Below are positions 45,001 through 60,000 of a stretch of 64,000 nucleotides of DNA, in pieces. The stretch lies in contig CASHSZ010000090.1 in the NCBI GenBank assembly GCA_949358305.1, positions 51,754 to 115,753 on the forward strand, written 5' to 3'. The notes under the pieces are model-generated. The model was not told the DNA's origin. It was given only the letters and a program-made list of their open reading frames with translations, and made no database searches. Position 1 is the first letter of the stretch. Every line of letters begins with the position of its first letter. This DNA comes from Strigamia acuminata. Lineage: Eukaryota > Arthropoda > Chilopoda > Geophilomorpha > Linotaeniidae. The translations under genes were made by a program, and so were the position numbers.

Positions 45001-48000
45001 CTTACATTGGAGCCTTCTACTAAGGTTTAAACACTATTTCTGAACATTTAGAGACATTGGTCTTGTGGTGTTTGTGCTAAGTCAACTGCGATGTGAAATA
45101 AGCTCAAAATTTTTTTTTCAAAATTTATTGCTTGAGTGTTGCTAAAACTTATATTGAAGGCTTCTACTAAGGTTTAAACACTATTTCTGAACATTCAGAG
45201 ACATTGGTCTTGTGGTATTTGTGCTAAGTCAACTGCGATGTGAAATAAGCTCAAAATTTTTTTTTCAAAATTTAATGCTTGGGTGTTGCTAAAACTTATA
45301 TTGAAGGCTTCTACTAAGGTTTAAACACTATTTCTGAACATACAGAGACATTGGACTTGTGGTGTTTGTGCTAAGTAACTGTGATGAGATCAAAAGTCTA
45401 TTCTCCCAAATCATTGCTTGGATGTTGCTAAAACTTATATTGAAGGCTTCTACTAAGGTTTAAACACTATTTCTGAACATTCAGAGACATTGGACTTGTG
45501 GTGTTTGTGCTAAGTCAACTGTGATGAGATCAAAAGTCTATCCTCCCAAATCATTGGTTGGATGTTTCTAAAACTTACATTGGAGCTTTCTACTAAGGTT
45601 TAAACACTATTTCTGAACATTCAGAGACATTGGTCTTGTGGTGTTTGTGCTAAGTCAACTGTGATGAGATCAAAAGTCTATTCTCCCAAATCATCGGTTG
45701 GATGTTTCTAAAATTTACATTGGAGCCTTCTACTAAGGTTTAAACACTATTTCTGAACATTTAGAGACATTGGTCTTGTGGTGTTTGTGCTAAGTCAACT
45801 GCGATGTGAAATAAGCTCAAAATTTTTTTTTCAAAATTTATTGCTTGGGTGTTGCTAAAACTTACATTGAAGGCTTCTACTAAGGTTTAAACACTATTTC
45901 TAAACATTCAGAGACATTGGTCTTGTGGTGTTTGTGCTAAGTCAACTGTGATGAGATCAAAAGTCTATTCTCCCAAATCATCGGTTGGATGTTTCTAAAA
46001 CTTACATTGGAGCCTTCTACTAAGGTTTAAACACTATTTCTGAACATTTAGAGACATTGGTCTTGTGGTGTTTGTGCTAAGTCAACTGCGATGTGAAATA
46101 AGCTCAAAATTTTTTTTTCAAAATTTATTGCTTGAGTGTTGCTAAAACTTATATTGAAGGCTTCTACTAAGGTTTAAACACTATTTCTGAACATTCAGAG
46201 ACATTGGTCTTGTGGTATTTGTGCTAAGTCAACTGCGATGTGAAATAAGCTCAAAATTTTTTTTTCAAAATTTAATGCTTGGGTGTTGCTAAAACTTATA
46301 TTGAAGGCTTCTACTAAGGTTTAAACACTATTTCTGAACATACAGAGACATTGGACTTGTGGTGTTTGTGCTAAGTAACTGTGATGAGATCAAAAGTCTA
46401 TTCTCCCAAATCATTGCTTGGATGTTGCTAAAACTTACATTGAAGGCTTCTACTAAGGTTTAAACACTATTTCTGAACATTCAGAGACATTGGTCTTGTG
46501 GTGTTTGTGCTAAGTCAACTGTGATGAGATCAAAAGTCTATTCTCCCAAATCATCGGTTGGATGTTTCTAAAACTTACATTGGAGCCTTCTACTAAGGTT
46601 TAAACACTATTTCTGAACATTCAGAGACATTGGTCTTGTGGTGTTTGTGCTAAGTCAACTGCAATGTGAAATAAGCTCAAAAATTTTTTTTCAAAGTTTA
46701 TTGCTTGGGTGTTGCTAAAACTTACATTGAAGGCTTCTACTAAGGTTTAAACACTATTTCTAAACATTCAGAGACATTGGTCTTGTGGTGTTTGTGCTAA
46801 GTCAACTGTGATGAGATCAAAAGTCTATTCTCCCAAATCATCGGTTGGATGTTTCTAAAACTTACATTGGAGCCTTCTACTAAGGTTTAAACACTATTTC
46901 TGAACATTCAGAGACATTGGTCTTGTGGTGTTTGTGCTAAGTCAACTGTGATGAGATCAAAAGTCTATTCTCCCAAATCATTGGTTGGATGTTTCTAAAA
47001 CTTACATTGGAGCCTTCTACTAAGGTTTAAACACTATTTCTGAACATTCAGAGACATTGGTCTTGTGGTGTTTGTGCTAAGTCAACTGTGATGAGATCAA
47101 AAGTCTATTCTCCCAAATCATCGGTTGAATGTTTCTAAAACTTACATTGGAGCCTTCTACTAAGGTTTAAACACTATTTCTGAACATTCAGAGACATTGG
47201 TCTTGTGGTGTTTGTGCTAAGTCAACTGTGATGAGATCAAAAGTCTATTCTCCCAAATCATCGGTTGGATGTTTCTAAAACTTACATTGGAGCCTTCTAC
47301 TAAGGTTTAAACACTATTTCTGAACATTTAGAGACATTGGTCTTGTGGTGTTTGTGCTAAGTCAACTGCGATGTGAAATAAGCTCAAAATTTTTTTTTCA
47401 AAATTTATTGCTTGGGTGTTGCTAAAACTTACATTGAAGGCTTCTACTAAGGTTTAAACACTATTTCTAAACATTCAGAGACATTGGTCTTGTGGTGTTT
47501 GTGCTAAGTCAACTGTGATGAGATCAAAAGTCTATTCTCCCAAATCATCGGTTGGATGTTTCTAAAACTTACATTGGAGCCTTCTACTAAGGTTTAAACA
47601 CTATTTCTGAACATTTAGAACCATTGGTCTTGTGGTGTTTGTGCTAAGTCAACTGCGATGTGAAATAAGCTCAAAATTTTTTTTTCAAAATTTATTGCTT
47701 GGGTGTTGCTAAAACTTACATTGAAGGCTTCTACTAAGGTTTAAACACTATTTCTAAACATTCAGAGACATTGGTCTTGTGGTGTTTGTGCTAAGTCAAC
47801 TGTGATGAGATCAAAAGTCTATTCTCCCAAATCATCGGTTGGATGTTTCTAAAACTTACATTGGAGCCTTCTACTAAGGTTTAAACACTATTTCTGAACA
47901 TTTAGAGACATTGGTCTTGTGGTGTTTGTGCTAAGTCAACTGCGATGTGAAATAAGCTCAAAATTTTTTTTTCAAAATTTATTGCTTGAGTGTTGCTAAA

Positions 48001-51000
48001 ACTTATATTGAAGGCTTCTACTAAGGTTTAAACACTATTTCTGAACATTCAGAGACATTGGTCTTGTGGTATTTGTGCTAAGTCAACTGCGATGTGAAAT
48101 GAGCTCAAAATTTTTTTTTCAAAATTTAATGCTTGGGTGTTGCTAAAACTTATATTGAAGGCTTCTACTAAGGTTTAAACACTATTTCTGAACATACAGA
48201 GACATTGGACTTGTGGTGTTTGTGCTAAGTAACTGTGATGAGATCAAAAGTCTATTCTCCCAAATCATTGCTTGGATGTTGCTAAAACTTACATTGAAGG
48301 CTTCTACTAAGGTTTAAACACTATTTCTGAACATTCAGAGACATTGGTCTTGTGGTGTTTGTGCTAAGTCAACTGTGATGAGATCAAAAGTCTATTCTCC
48401 CAAATCATCGGTTGGATGTTTCTAAAACTTACATTGGAGCCTTCTACTAAGGTTTAAACACTATTTCTGAACATTCAGAGACATTGGTCTTGTGGTGTTT
48501 GTGCTAAGTCAACTGCAATGTAAAATAAACTCAAAATTTTTTTTTCAAAGTTTATTGCTTGGGTGTTGCTAAAACTTACATTGAAGGCTTCTACTAAGGT
48601 TTAAACACTATTTCTAAACATTCAGAGACATTGGTCTTGTGGTGTTTGTGCTAAGTCAACTGTGATGAGATCAAAAGTCTATTCTCACAAATCATCGGTT
48701 GGATGTTTCTAAAACTTACATTGGAGCCTTCTACTAAGGTTTAAACACTATTTCTGAACATTCAGAGACATTGGACTTGTGGTGTTTGTGCTAAGTCAAC
48801 TGCGATGTGAAATGAGCTCAAAATTTTTTTTTCAAAATTTATTGCTTGGGTGTTGCTAAAACTTATATTGAAGGCTTCTACTAAGGTTTAAACACTATTT
48901 CTGAACATTCAGAGACATTGGTCTTGTGGTGTTTGTGCTAAGTCAACTGTGATGAGATCAAAAGTCTATTCTCCCAAATCATCGGTTGGATGTTTCTAAA
49001 ACTTACATTGGAGCCTTCTACTAAGGTTTAAACACTATTTCTGAACATTCAGAGACATTGGTCTTATGGTGTTTGTGCTAAGTCAACTGTGATGAGATCA
49101 AAAGTCTATTCTCCCAAATCATCGGTTGGATGTTTCTAAAACTTACATTGGAGCCTTCTACTAAGGTTTAAACACTATTTCTGAACATTCAGAGACATTG
49201 GTCTTGTGGTGTTTGTGCTAAGTCAACTGTGATGAGATCAAAAGTCTATTCTCCCAAATCATTCGTTGGATGTTTCTAAAACTTACATTGGAGCCTTCTA
49301 CTAAGGTTTAAACACTATTTCTGAACATTTAGAACCATTGGTCTTGTGGTGTTTGTGCTAAGTCAACTGCGATGTGAAATAAGCTCAAAATTTTTTTTTC
49401 AAAATTTATTGCTTGAGTGTTGCTAAAACTTATATTGAAGGCTTCTACTAAGGTTTAAACACTATTTCTGAACATTCAGAGACATTGGTCTTGTGGTATT
49501 TGTGCTAAGTCAACTGCGATGTGAAATGAGCTCAAAATTTTTTTTTCAAAATTTAATGCTTGGGTGTTGCTAAAACTTATATTGAAGGCTTCTACTAAGG
49601 TTTAAACACTATTTCTGAACATACAGAGACATTGGACTTGTGGTGTTTGTGCTAAGTAACTGTGATGAGATCAAAAGTCTATTCTCCCAAATCATTGCTT
49701 GGATGTTGCTAAAACTTACATTGAAGGCTTCTACTAAGGTTTAAACACTATTTCTGAACATTCAGAGACATTGGTCTTGTGGTGTTTGTGCTAAGTCAAC
49801 TGTGATGAGATCAAAAGTCTATTCTCCCAAATCATCGGTTGGATGTTTCTAAAACTTACATTGGAGCCTTCTACTAAGGTTTAAACACTATTTCTGAACA
49901 TTCAGAGACATTGGTCTTGTGGTGTTTGTGCTAAGTCAACTGCAATGTAAAATAAACTCAAAATTTTTTTTTCAAAGTTTATTGCTTGGGTGTTGCTAAA
50001 ACTTACATTGAAGGCTTCTACTAAGGTTTAAACACTATTTCTAAACATTCAGAGACATTGGTCTTGTGGTGTTTGTGCTAAGTCAACTGTGATGAGATCA
50101 AAAGTCTATTCTCCCAAATCATCGGTTGGATGTTTCTAAAACTTACATTGGAGCCTTCTACTAAGGTTTAAACACTATTTCTGAACATTCAGAGACATTG
50201 GACTTGTGGTGTTTGTGCTAAGTCAACTGCGATGTGAAATGAGCTCAAAATTTTTTTTTCAAAATTTATTGCTTGGGTGTTGCTAAAACTTATATTGAAG
50301 GCTTCTACTAAGGTTTAAACACTATTTCTGAACATTCAGAGACATTGGTCTTGTGGTGTTTGTGCTAAGTCAACTGTGATGAGATCAAAAGTCTATTCTC
50401 CCAAATCATCGGTTGGATGTTTCTAAAACTTACATTGGAGCCTTCTACTAAGGTTTAAACACTATTTCTGAACATTCAGAGACATTGGTCTTATGGTGTT
50501 TGTGCTAAGTCAACTGTGATGAGATCAAAAGTCTATTCTCCCAAATCATCGGTTGGATGTTTCTAAAACTTACATTGGAGCCTTCTACTAAGGTTTAAAC
50601 ACTATTTCTGAACATTCAGAGACATTGGTCTTGTGGTGTTTGTGCTAAGTCAACTGTGATGAGATCAAAAGTCTATTCTCCCAAATCATCGGTTGGATGT
50701 TTCTAAAACTTACATTGGAGCCTTCTACTAAGGTTTAAACACTATTTCTGAACATTCAGAGACATTGGTCTTGTGGTGTTTGTGCTAAGTCAACTGCGAT
50801 GTGAAATAAGCTCAAAATTTTTTTTTCAAAATTTATTGCTTGGGTGTTGCTAAAACTTACATTGAAGGCTTCTACTAAGGTTTAAACACTATTTCTAAAC
50901 ATTCAGAGACATTGGTCTTGTGGTGTTTGTGCTAAGTCAACTGTGATGAGATCAAAAGTCTATTCTCCCAAATCATCGGTTGGATGTTTCTAAAACTTAC

Positions 51001-54000
51001 ATTGGAGCCTTCTACTAAGGTTTAAACACTATTTCTGAACATTTAGAGACATTGGTCTTGTGGTGTTTGTGCTAAGTCAACTGCGATGTGAAATAAGCTC
51101 AAAATTTTTTTTTCAAAATTTATTGCTTGAGTGTTGCTAAAACTTATATTGAAGGCTTCTACTAAGGTTTAAACACTATTTCTGAACATTCAGAGACATT
51201 GGTCTTGTGGTATTTGTGCTAAGTCAACTGCGATGTGAAATGAGCTCAAAATTTTTTTTTCAAAATTTAATGCTTGGGTGTTGCTAAAACTTATATTGAA
51301 GGCTTCTACTAAGGTTTAAACACTATTTCTGAACATACAGAGACATTGGACTTGTGGTGTTTGTGCTAAGTAACTGTGATGAGATCAAAAGTCTATTCTC
51401 CCAAATCATTGCTTGGATGTTGCTAAAACTTACATTGAAGGCTTCTACTAAGGTTTAAACACTATTTCTGAACATTCAGAGACATTGGTCTTGTGGTGTT
51501 TGTGCTAAGTCAACTGTGATGAGATCAAAAGTCTATTCTCCCAAATCATCGGTTGGATGTTTCTAAAACTTACATTGGAGCCTTCTACTAAGGTTTAAAC
51601 ACTATTTCTGAACATTCAGAGACATTGGACTTGTGGTGTTTGTGCTAAGTCAACTGCGATGTGAAATGAGCTCAAAATTTTTTTTTCAAAATTTATTGCT
51701 TGGGTGTTGCTAAAACTTATATTGAAGGCTTCTACTAAGGTTTAAACACTATTTCTAAACATTCAGAGACATTGGTCTTGTGGTGTTTGTGCTAAGTCAA
51801 CTGTGATGAGATCAAAAGTCTATTCTCCCAAATCATCGGTTGGATGTTTCTAAAACTTACATTGAAGGCTTCTACTAAGGTTTAAACACTATTTCTGAAC
51901 ATACAGAGACATTGGTCTTGTGGTGTTTGTGCTAAGTAACTGTGATGAGATCAAAAGTCTATTCTCCCAAATCATTGCTTGGATGTTGCTAAAACTTACA
52001 TTGAAGGCTTCTACTAAGGTTTAAACACTATTTCTGAACATTCAGAGACATTGGTCTTGTGGTGTTTGTGCTAAGTCAACTGTGATGAGATCAAAAGTCT
52101 ATTCTCCCAAATCATCGGTTGGATGTTTCTAAAACTTACATTGGAGCCTTCTACTAAGGTTTAAACACTATTTCTGAACATTCAGAGACATTGGTCTTGT
52201 GGTGTTTGTGCTAAGTCAACTGCAATGTGAAATAAGCTCAAAATTTTTTTTTCAAAGTTTATTGCTTGGGTGTTGCTAAAACTTACATTGAAGGCTTCTA
52301 CTAAGGTTTAAACACTATTTCTAAACATTCAGAGACATTGGTCTTGTGGTGTTTGTGCTAAGTCAACTGTGATGAGATCAAAAGTCTATTCTCCCAAATC
52401 ATCGGTTGGATGTTTCTAAAACTTACATTGGAGCCTTCTACTAAGGTTTAAACACTATTTCTGAACATTCAGAGACATTGGTCTTGTGGTGTTTGTGCTA
52501 AGTCAACTGTGATGAGATCAAAAGTCTATTCTCCCAAATCATCGGTTGAATGTTTCTAAAACTTACATTGGAGCCTTCTACTAAGGTTTAAACACTATTT
52601 CTGAACATTCAGAGACATTGGTCTTGTGGTGTTTGTGCTAAGTCAACTGTGATGAGATCAAAAGTCTATTCTCCCAAATCATCGGTTGGATGTTTCTAAA
52701 ACTTACATTGGAGCCTTCTACTAAGGTTTAAACACTATTTCTGAACATTTAGAGACATTGGTCTTGTGGTGTTTGTGCTAAGTCAACTGCGATGTGAAAT
52801 AAGCTCAAAATTTTTTTTTCAAAATTTATTGCTTGGGTGTTGCTAAAACTTACATTGAAGGCTTCTACTAAGGTTTAAACACTATTTCTAAACATTCAGA
52901 GACATTGGTCTTGTGGTGTTTGTGCTAAGTCAACTGTGATGAGATCAAAAGTCTATTCTCCCAAATCATCGGTTGGATGTTTCTAAAACTTACATTGGAG
53001 CCTTCTACTAAGGTTTAAACACTATTTCTGAACATTTAGAACCATTGGTCTTGTGGTGTTTGTGCTAAGTCAACTGCGATGTGAAATAAGCTCAAAATTT
53101 TTTTTTCAAAATTTATTGCTTGGGTGTTGCTAAAACTTACATTGAAGGCTTCTACTAAGGTTTAAACACTATTTCTAAACATTCAGAGACATTGGTCTTG
53201 TGGTGTTTGTGCTAAGTCAACTGTGATGAGATCAAAAGTCTATTCTCCCAAATCATCGGTTGGATGTTTCTAAAACTTACATTGGAGCCTTCTACTAAGG
53301 TTTAAACACTATTTCTGAACATTCAGAGACATTGGTCTTGTGGTGTTTGTGCTAAGTCAACTGTGATGAGATCAAAAGTCTATTCTCCCAAATCATCGGT
53401 TGAATGTTTCTAAAACTTACATTGGAGCCTTCTACTAAGGTTTAAACACTATTTCTGAACATTCAGAGACATTGGTCTTGTGGTGTTTGTGCTAAGTCAA
53501 CTGTGATGAGATCAAAAGTCTATTCTCCCAAATCATCGGTTGGATGTTTCTAAAACTTACATTGGAGCCTTCTACTAAGGTTTAAACACTATTTCTGAAC
53601 ATTTAGAGACATTGGTCTTGTGGTGTTTGTGCTAAGTCAACTGCGATGTGAAATAAGCTCAAAATTTTTTTTTCAAAATTTATTGCTTGGGTGTTGCTAA
53701 AACTTACATTGAAGGCTTCTACTAAGGTTTAAACACTATTTCTAAACATTCAGAGACATTGGTCTTGTGGTGTTTGTGCTAAGTCAACTGTGATGAGATC
53801 AAAAGTCTATTCTCCCAAATCATCGGTTGGATGTTTCTAAAACTTACATTGGAGCCTTCTACTAAGGTTTAAACACTATTTCTGAACATTTAGAACCATT
53901 GGTCTTGTGGTGTTTGTGCTAAGTCAACTGCGATGTGAAATAAGCTCAAAATTTTTTTTTCAAAATTTATTGCTTGGGTGTTGCTAAAACTTACATTGAA

Positions 54001-57000
54001 GGCTTCTACTAAGGTTTAAACACTATTTCTAAACATTCAGAGACATTGGTCTTGTGGTGTTTGTGCTAAGTCAACTGTGATGAGATCAAAAGTCTATTCT
54101 CCCAAATCATCGGTTGGATGTTTCTAAAACTTACATTGGAGCCTTCTACTAAGGTTTAAACACTATTTCTGAACATTTAGAGACATTGGTCTTGTGGTGT
54201 TTGTGCTAAGTCAACTGCGATGTGAAATAAGCTCAAAATTTTTTTTTCAAAATTTATTGCTTGAGTGTTGCTAAAACTTATATTGAAGGCTTCTACTAAG
54301 GTTTAAACACTATTTCTGAACATTCAGAGACATTGGTCTTGTGGTATTTGTGCTAAGTCAACTGCGATGTGAAATGAGCTCAAAATTTTTTTTTCAAAAT
54401 TTAATGCTTGGGTGTTGCTAAAACTTATATTGAAGGCTTCTACTAAGGTTTAAACACTATTTCTGAACATACAGAGACATTGGACTTGTGGTGTTTGTGC
54501 TAAGTAACTGTGATGAGATCAAAAGTCTATTCTCCCAAATCATTGCTTGGATGTTGCTAAAACTTACATTGAAGGCTTCTACTAAGGTTTAAACACTATT
54601 TCTGAACATTCAGAGACATTGGTCTTGTGGTGTTTGTGCTAAGTCAACTGTGATGAGATCAAAAGTCTATTCTCCCAAATCATCGGTTGGATGTTTCTAA
54701 AACTTACATTGGAGCCTTCTACTAAGGTTTAAACACTATTTCTGAACATTCAGAGACATTGGTCTTGTGGTGTTTGTGCTAAGTCAACTGCAATGTAAAA
54801 TAAACTCAAAATTTTTTTTTCAAAGTTTATTGCTTGGGTGTTGCTAAAACTTACATTGAAGGCTTCTACTAAGGTTTAAACACTATTTCTAAACATTCAG
54901 AGACATTGGTCTTGTGGTGTTTGTGCTAAGTCAACTGTGATGAGATCAAAAGTCTATTCTCCCAAATCATCGGTTGGATGTTTCTAAAACTTACATTGGA
55001 GCCTTCTACTAAGGTTTAAACACTATTTCTGAACATTCAGAGACATTGGACTTGTGGTGTTTGTGCTAAGTCAACTGCGATGTGAAATGAGCTCAAAATT
55101 TTTTTTTCAAAATTTATTGCTTGGGTGTTGCTAAAACTTATATTGAAGGCTTCTACTAAGGTTTAAACACTATTTCTGAACATTCAGAGACATTGGTCTT
55201 GTGGTGTTTGTGCTAAGTCAACTGTGATGAGATCAAAAGTCTATTCTCCCAAATCATCGGTTGGATGTTTCTAAAACTTACATTGGAGCCTTCTACTAAG
55301 GTTTAAACACTATTTCTGAACATTCAGAGACATTGGTCTTGTGGTGTTTGTGCTAAGTCAACTGTGATGAGATCAAAAGTCTATTCTCCCAAATCATCGG
55401 TTGGATGTTTCTAAAACTTACATTGGAGCCTTCTACTAAGGTTTAAACACTATTTCTGAACATTCAGAGACATTGGTCTTGTGGTGTTTGTGCTAAGTCA
55501 ACTGCGATGTGAAATGAGCTCAAAATTTTTTTTTCAAAATTTATTGCTTGGGTGTTGCTAAAACTTACATTGAAGGCTTCTACTAAGGTTTAAACACTAT
55601 TTCTAAACATTCAGAGACATTGGTCTTGTGGTGTTTGTGCTAAGTCAACTGTGATGAGATCAAAAGTCTATTCTCCCAAATCATCGGTTGGATGTTTCTA
55701 AAACTTACATTGGAGCCTTCTACTAAGGTTTAAACACTATTTCTGAACATTTAGAGACATTGGTCTTGTGGTGTTTGTGCTAAGTCAACTGCGATGTGAA
55801 ATAAGCTCAAAATTTTTTTTTCAAAATTTATTGCTTGAGTGTTGCTAAAACTTATATTGAAGGCTTCTACTAAGGTTTAAACACTATTTCTGAACATTCA
55901 GAGACATTGGTCTTGTGATATTTGTGCTAAGTCAACTGCGATGTGAAATGAGCTCAAAATTTTTTTTTCAAAATTTAATGCTTGGGTGTTGCTAAAACTT
56001 ATATTGAAGGCTTCTACTAAGGTTTAAACACTATTTCTGAACATACAGAGACATTGGACTTGTGGTGTTTGTGCTAAGTAACTGTGATGAGATCAAAAGT
56101 CTATTCTCCCAAATCATTGCTTGGATGTTGCTAAAACTTACATTGAAGGCTTCTACTAAGGTTTAAACACTATTTCTGAACATTCAGAGACATTGGTCTT
56201 GTGGTGTTTGTGCTAAGTCAACTGTGATGAGATCAAAAGTCTATTCTCCCAAATCATCGGTTGGATGTTTCTAAAACTTACATTGGAGCCTTCTACTAAG
56301 GTTTAAACACTATTTCTGAACATTCAGAGACATTGGACTTGTGGTGTTTGTGCTAAGTCAACTGCGATGTGAAATGAGCTCAAAATTTTTTTTTCAAAAT
56401 TTATTGCTTGGGTGTTGCTAAAACTTATATTGAAGGCTTCTACTAAGGTTTAAACACTATTTCTAAACATTCAGAGACATTGGTCTTGTGGTATTTGTGC
56501 TAAGTCAACTGTGATGAGATCAAAAGTCTATTCTCCCAAATCATCGGTTGGATGTTTCTAAAACTTACATTGGAGCCTTCTACTAAGGTTTAAACACTAT
56601 TTCTAAACATTCAGAGACATTGGTCTTGTGGTGTTTGTGCTAAGTCAACTGTGATGAGATCAAAAGTCTATTCTCCCAAATCATCGGTTGGATGTTTCTA
56701 AAACTTACATTGGAGCCTTCTACTAAGGTTTAAACACTATTTCTGAACATTTAGAACCATTGGTCTTGTGGTGTTTGTGCTAAGTCAACTGCGATGTGAA
56801 ATAAGCTCAAAATTTTTTTTTCAAAATTTATTGCTTGGGTGTTGCTAAAACTTACATTGAAGGCTTCTACTAAGGTTTAAACACTATTTCTAAACATTCA
56901 GAGACATTGGTCTTGTGGTGTTTGTGCTAAGTCAACTGTGATGAGATCAAAAGTCTATTCTCCCAAATCATCGGTTGGATGTTTCTAAAACTTACATTGG

Positions 57001-60000
57001 AGCCTTCTACTAAGGTTTAAACACTATTTCTGAACATTCAGAGACATTGGTCTTGTGGTGTTTGTGCTAAGTCAACTGTGATGAGATCAAAAGTCTATTC
57101 TCCCAAATCATCGGTTGAATGTTTCTAAAACTTACATTGGAGCCTTCTACTAAGGTTTAAACACTATTTCTGAACATTCAGAGACATTGGTCTTGTGGTG
57201 TTTGTGCTAAGTCAACTGTGATGAGATCAAAAGTCTATTCTCCCAAATCATCGGTTGGATGTTTCTAAAACTTACATTGGAGCCTTCTACTAAGGTTTAA
57301 ACACTATTTCTGAACATTTAGAGACATTGGTCTTGTGGTGTTTGTGCTAAGTCAACTGCGATGTGAAATAAGCTCAAAATTTTTTTTTCAAAATTTATTG
57401 CTTGGGTGTTGCTAAAACTTACATTGAAGGCTTCTACTAAGGTTTAAACACTATTTCTAAACATTCAGAGACATTGGTCTTGTGGTGTTTGTGCTAAGTC
57501 AACTGTGATGAGATCAAAAGTCTATTCTCCCAAATCATCGGTTGGATGTTTCTAAAACTTACATTGGAGCCTTCTACTAAGGTTTAAACACTATTTCTGA
57601 ACATTTAGAACCATTGGTCTTGTGGTGTTTGTGCTAAGTCAACTGCGATGTGAAATAAGCTCAAAATTTTTTTTTCAAAATTTATTGCTTGGGTGTTGCT
57701 AAAACTTACATTGAAGGCTTCTACTAAGGTTTAAACACTATTTCTAAACATTCAGAGACATTGGTCTTGTGGTGTTTGTGCTAAGTCAACTGTGATGAGA
57801 TCAAAAGTCTATTCTCCCAAATCATCGGTTGGATGTTTCTAAAACTTACATTGGAGCCTTCTACTAAGGTTTAAACACTATTTCTGAACATTTAGAGACA
57901 TTGGTCTTGTGGTGTTTGTGCTAAGTCAACTGCGATGTGAAATAAGCTCAAAATTTTTTTTTCAAAATTTATTGCTTGAGTGTTGCTAAAACTTATATTG
58001 AAGGCTTCTACTAAGGTTTAAACACTATTTCTGAACATTCAGAGACATTGGTCTTGTGGTATTTGTGCTAAGTCAACTGCGATGTGAAATGAGCTCAAAA
58101 TTTTTTTTTCAAAATTTAATGCTTGGGTGTTGCTAAAACTTATATTGAAGGCTTCTACTAAGGTTTAAACACTATTTCTGAACATACAGAGACATTGGAC
58201 TTGTGGTGTTTGTGCTAAGTAACTGTGATGAGATCAAAAGTCTATTCTCCCAAATCATTGCTTGGATGTTGCTAAAACTTACATTGAAGGCTTCTACTAA
58301 GGTTTAAACACTATTTCTGAACATTCAGAGACATTGGTCTTGTGGTGTTTGTGCTAAGTCAACTGTGATGAGATCAAAAGTCTATTCTCCCAAATCATCG
58401 GTTGGATGTTTCTAAAACTTACATTGGAGCCTTCTACTAAGGTTTAAACACTATTTCTGAACATTCAGAGACATTGGTCTTGTGGTGTTTGTGCTAAGTC
58501 AACTGCAATGTAAAATAAACTCAAAATTTTTTTTTCAAAGTTTATTGCTTGGGTGTTGCTAAAACTTACATTGAAGGCTTCTACTAAGGTTTAAACACTA
58601 TTTCTAAACATTCAGAGACATTGGTCTTGTGGTGTTTGTGCTAAGTCAACTGTGATGAGATCAAAAGTCTATTCTCCCAAATCATCGGTTGGATGTTTCT
58701 AAAACTTACATTGGAGCCTTCTACTAAGGTTTAAACACTATTTCTGAACATTCAGAGACATTGGACTTGTGGTGTTTGTGCTAAGTCAACTGCGATGTGA
58801 AATGAGCTCAAAATTTTTTTTTCAAAATTTATTGCTTGGGTGTTGCTAAAACTTATATTGAAGGCTTCTACTAAGGTTTAAACACTATTTCTGAACATTC
58901 AGAGACATTGGTCTTGTGGTGTTTGTGCTAAGTCAACTGTGATGAGATCAAAAGTCTATTCTCCCAAATCATCGGTTGGATGTTTCTAAAACTTACATTG
59001 GAGCCTTCTACTAAGGTTTAAACACTATTTCTGAACATTCAGAGACATTGGTCTTATGGTGTTTGTGCTAAGTCAACTGTGATGAGATCAAAAGTCTATT
59101 CTCCCAAATCATCGGTTGGATGTTTCTAAAACTTACATTGGAGCCTTCTACTAAGGTTTAAACACTATTTCTGAACATTCAGAGACATTGGTCTTGTGGT
59201 GTTTGTGCTAAGTCAACTGTGATGAGATCAAAAGTCTATTCTCCCAAATCATCGGTTGGATGTTTCTAAAACTTACATTGGAGCCTTCTACTAAGGTTTA
59301 AACACTATTTCTGAACATTCAGAGACATTGGTCTTGTGGTGTTTGTGCTAAGTCAACTGCGATGTGAAATGAGCTCAAAATTTTTTTTTCAAAATTTATT
59401 GCTTGGGTGTTGCTAAAACTTACATTGAAGGCTTCTACTAAGGTTTAAACACTATTTCTAAACATTCAGAGACATTGGTCTTGTGGTGTTTGTGCTAAGT
59501 CAACTGTGATGAGATCAAAAGTCTATTCTCCCAAATCATCGGTTGGATGTTTCTAAAACTTACATTGGAGCCTTCTACTAAGGTTTAAACACTATTTCTG
59601 AACATTTAGAGACATTGGTCTTGTGGTGTTTGTGCTAAGTCAACTGCGATGTGAAATAAGCTCAAAATTTTTTTTTCAAAATTTATTGCTTGAGTGTTGC
59701 TAAAACTTATATTGAAGGCTTCTACTAAGGTTTAAACACTATTTCTGAACATTCAGAGACATTGGTCTTGTGATATTTGTGCTAAGTCAACTGCGATGTG
59801 AAATGAGCTCAAAATTTTTTTTTCAAAATTTAATGCTTGGGTGTTGCTAAAACTTATATTGAAGGCTTCTACTAAGGTTTAAACACTATTTCTGAACATA
59901 CAGAGACATTGGACTTGTGGTGTTTGTGCTAAGTAACTGTGATGAGATCAAAAGTCTATTCTCCCAAATCATTGCTTGGATGTTGCTAAAACTTACATTG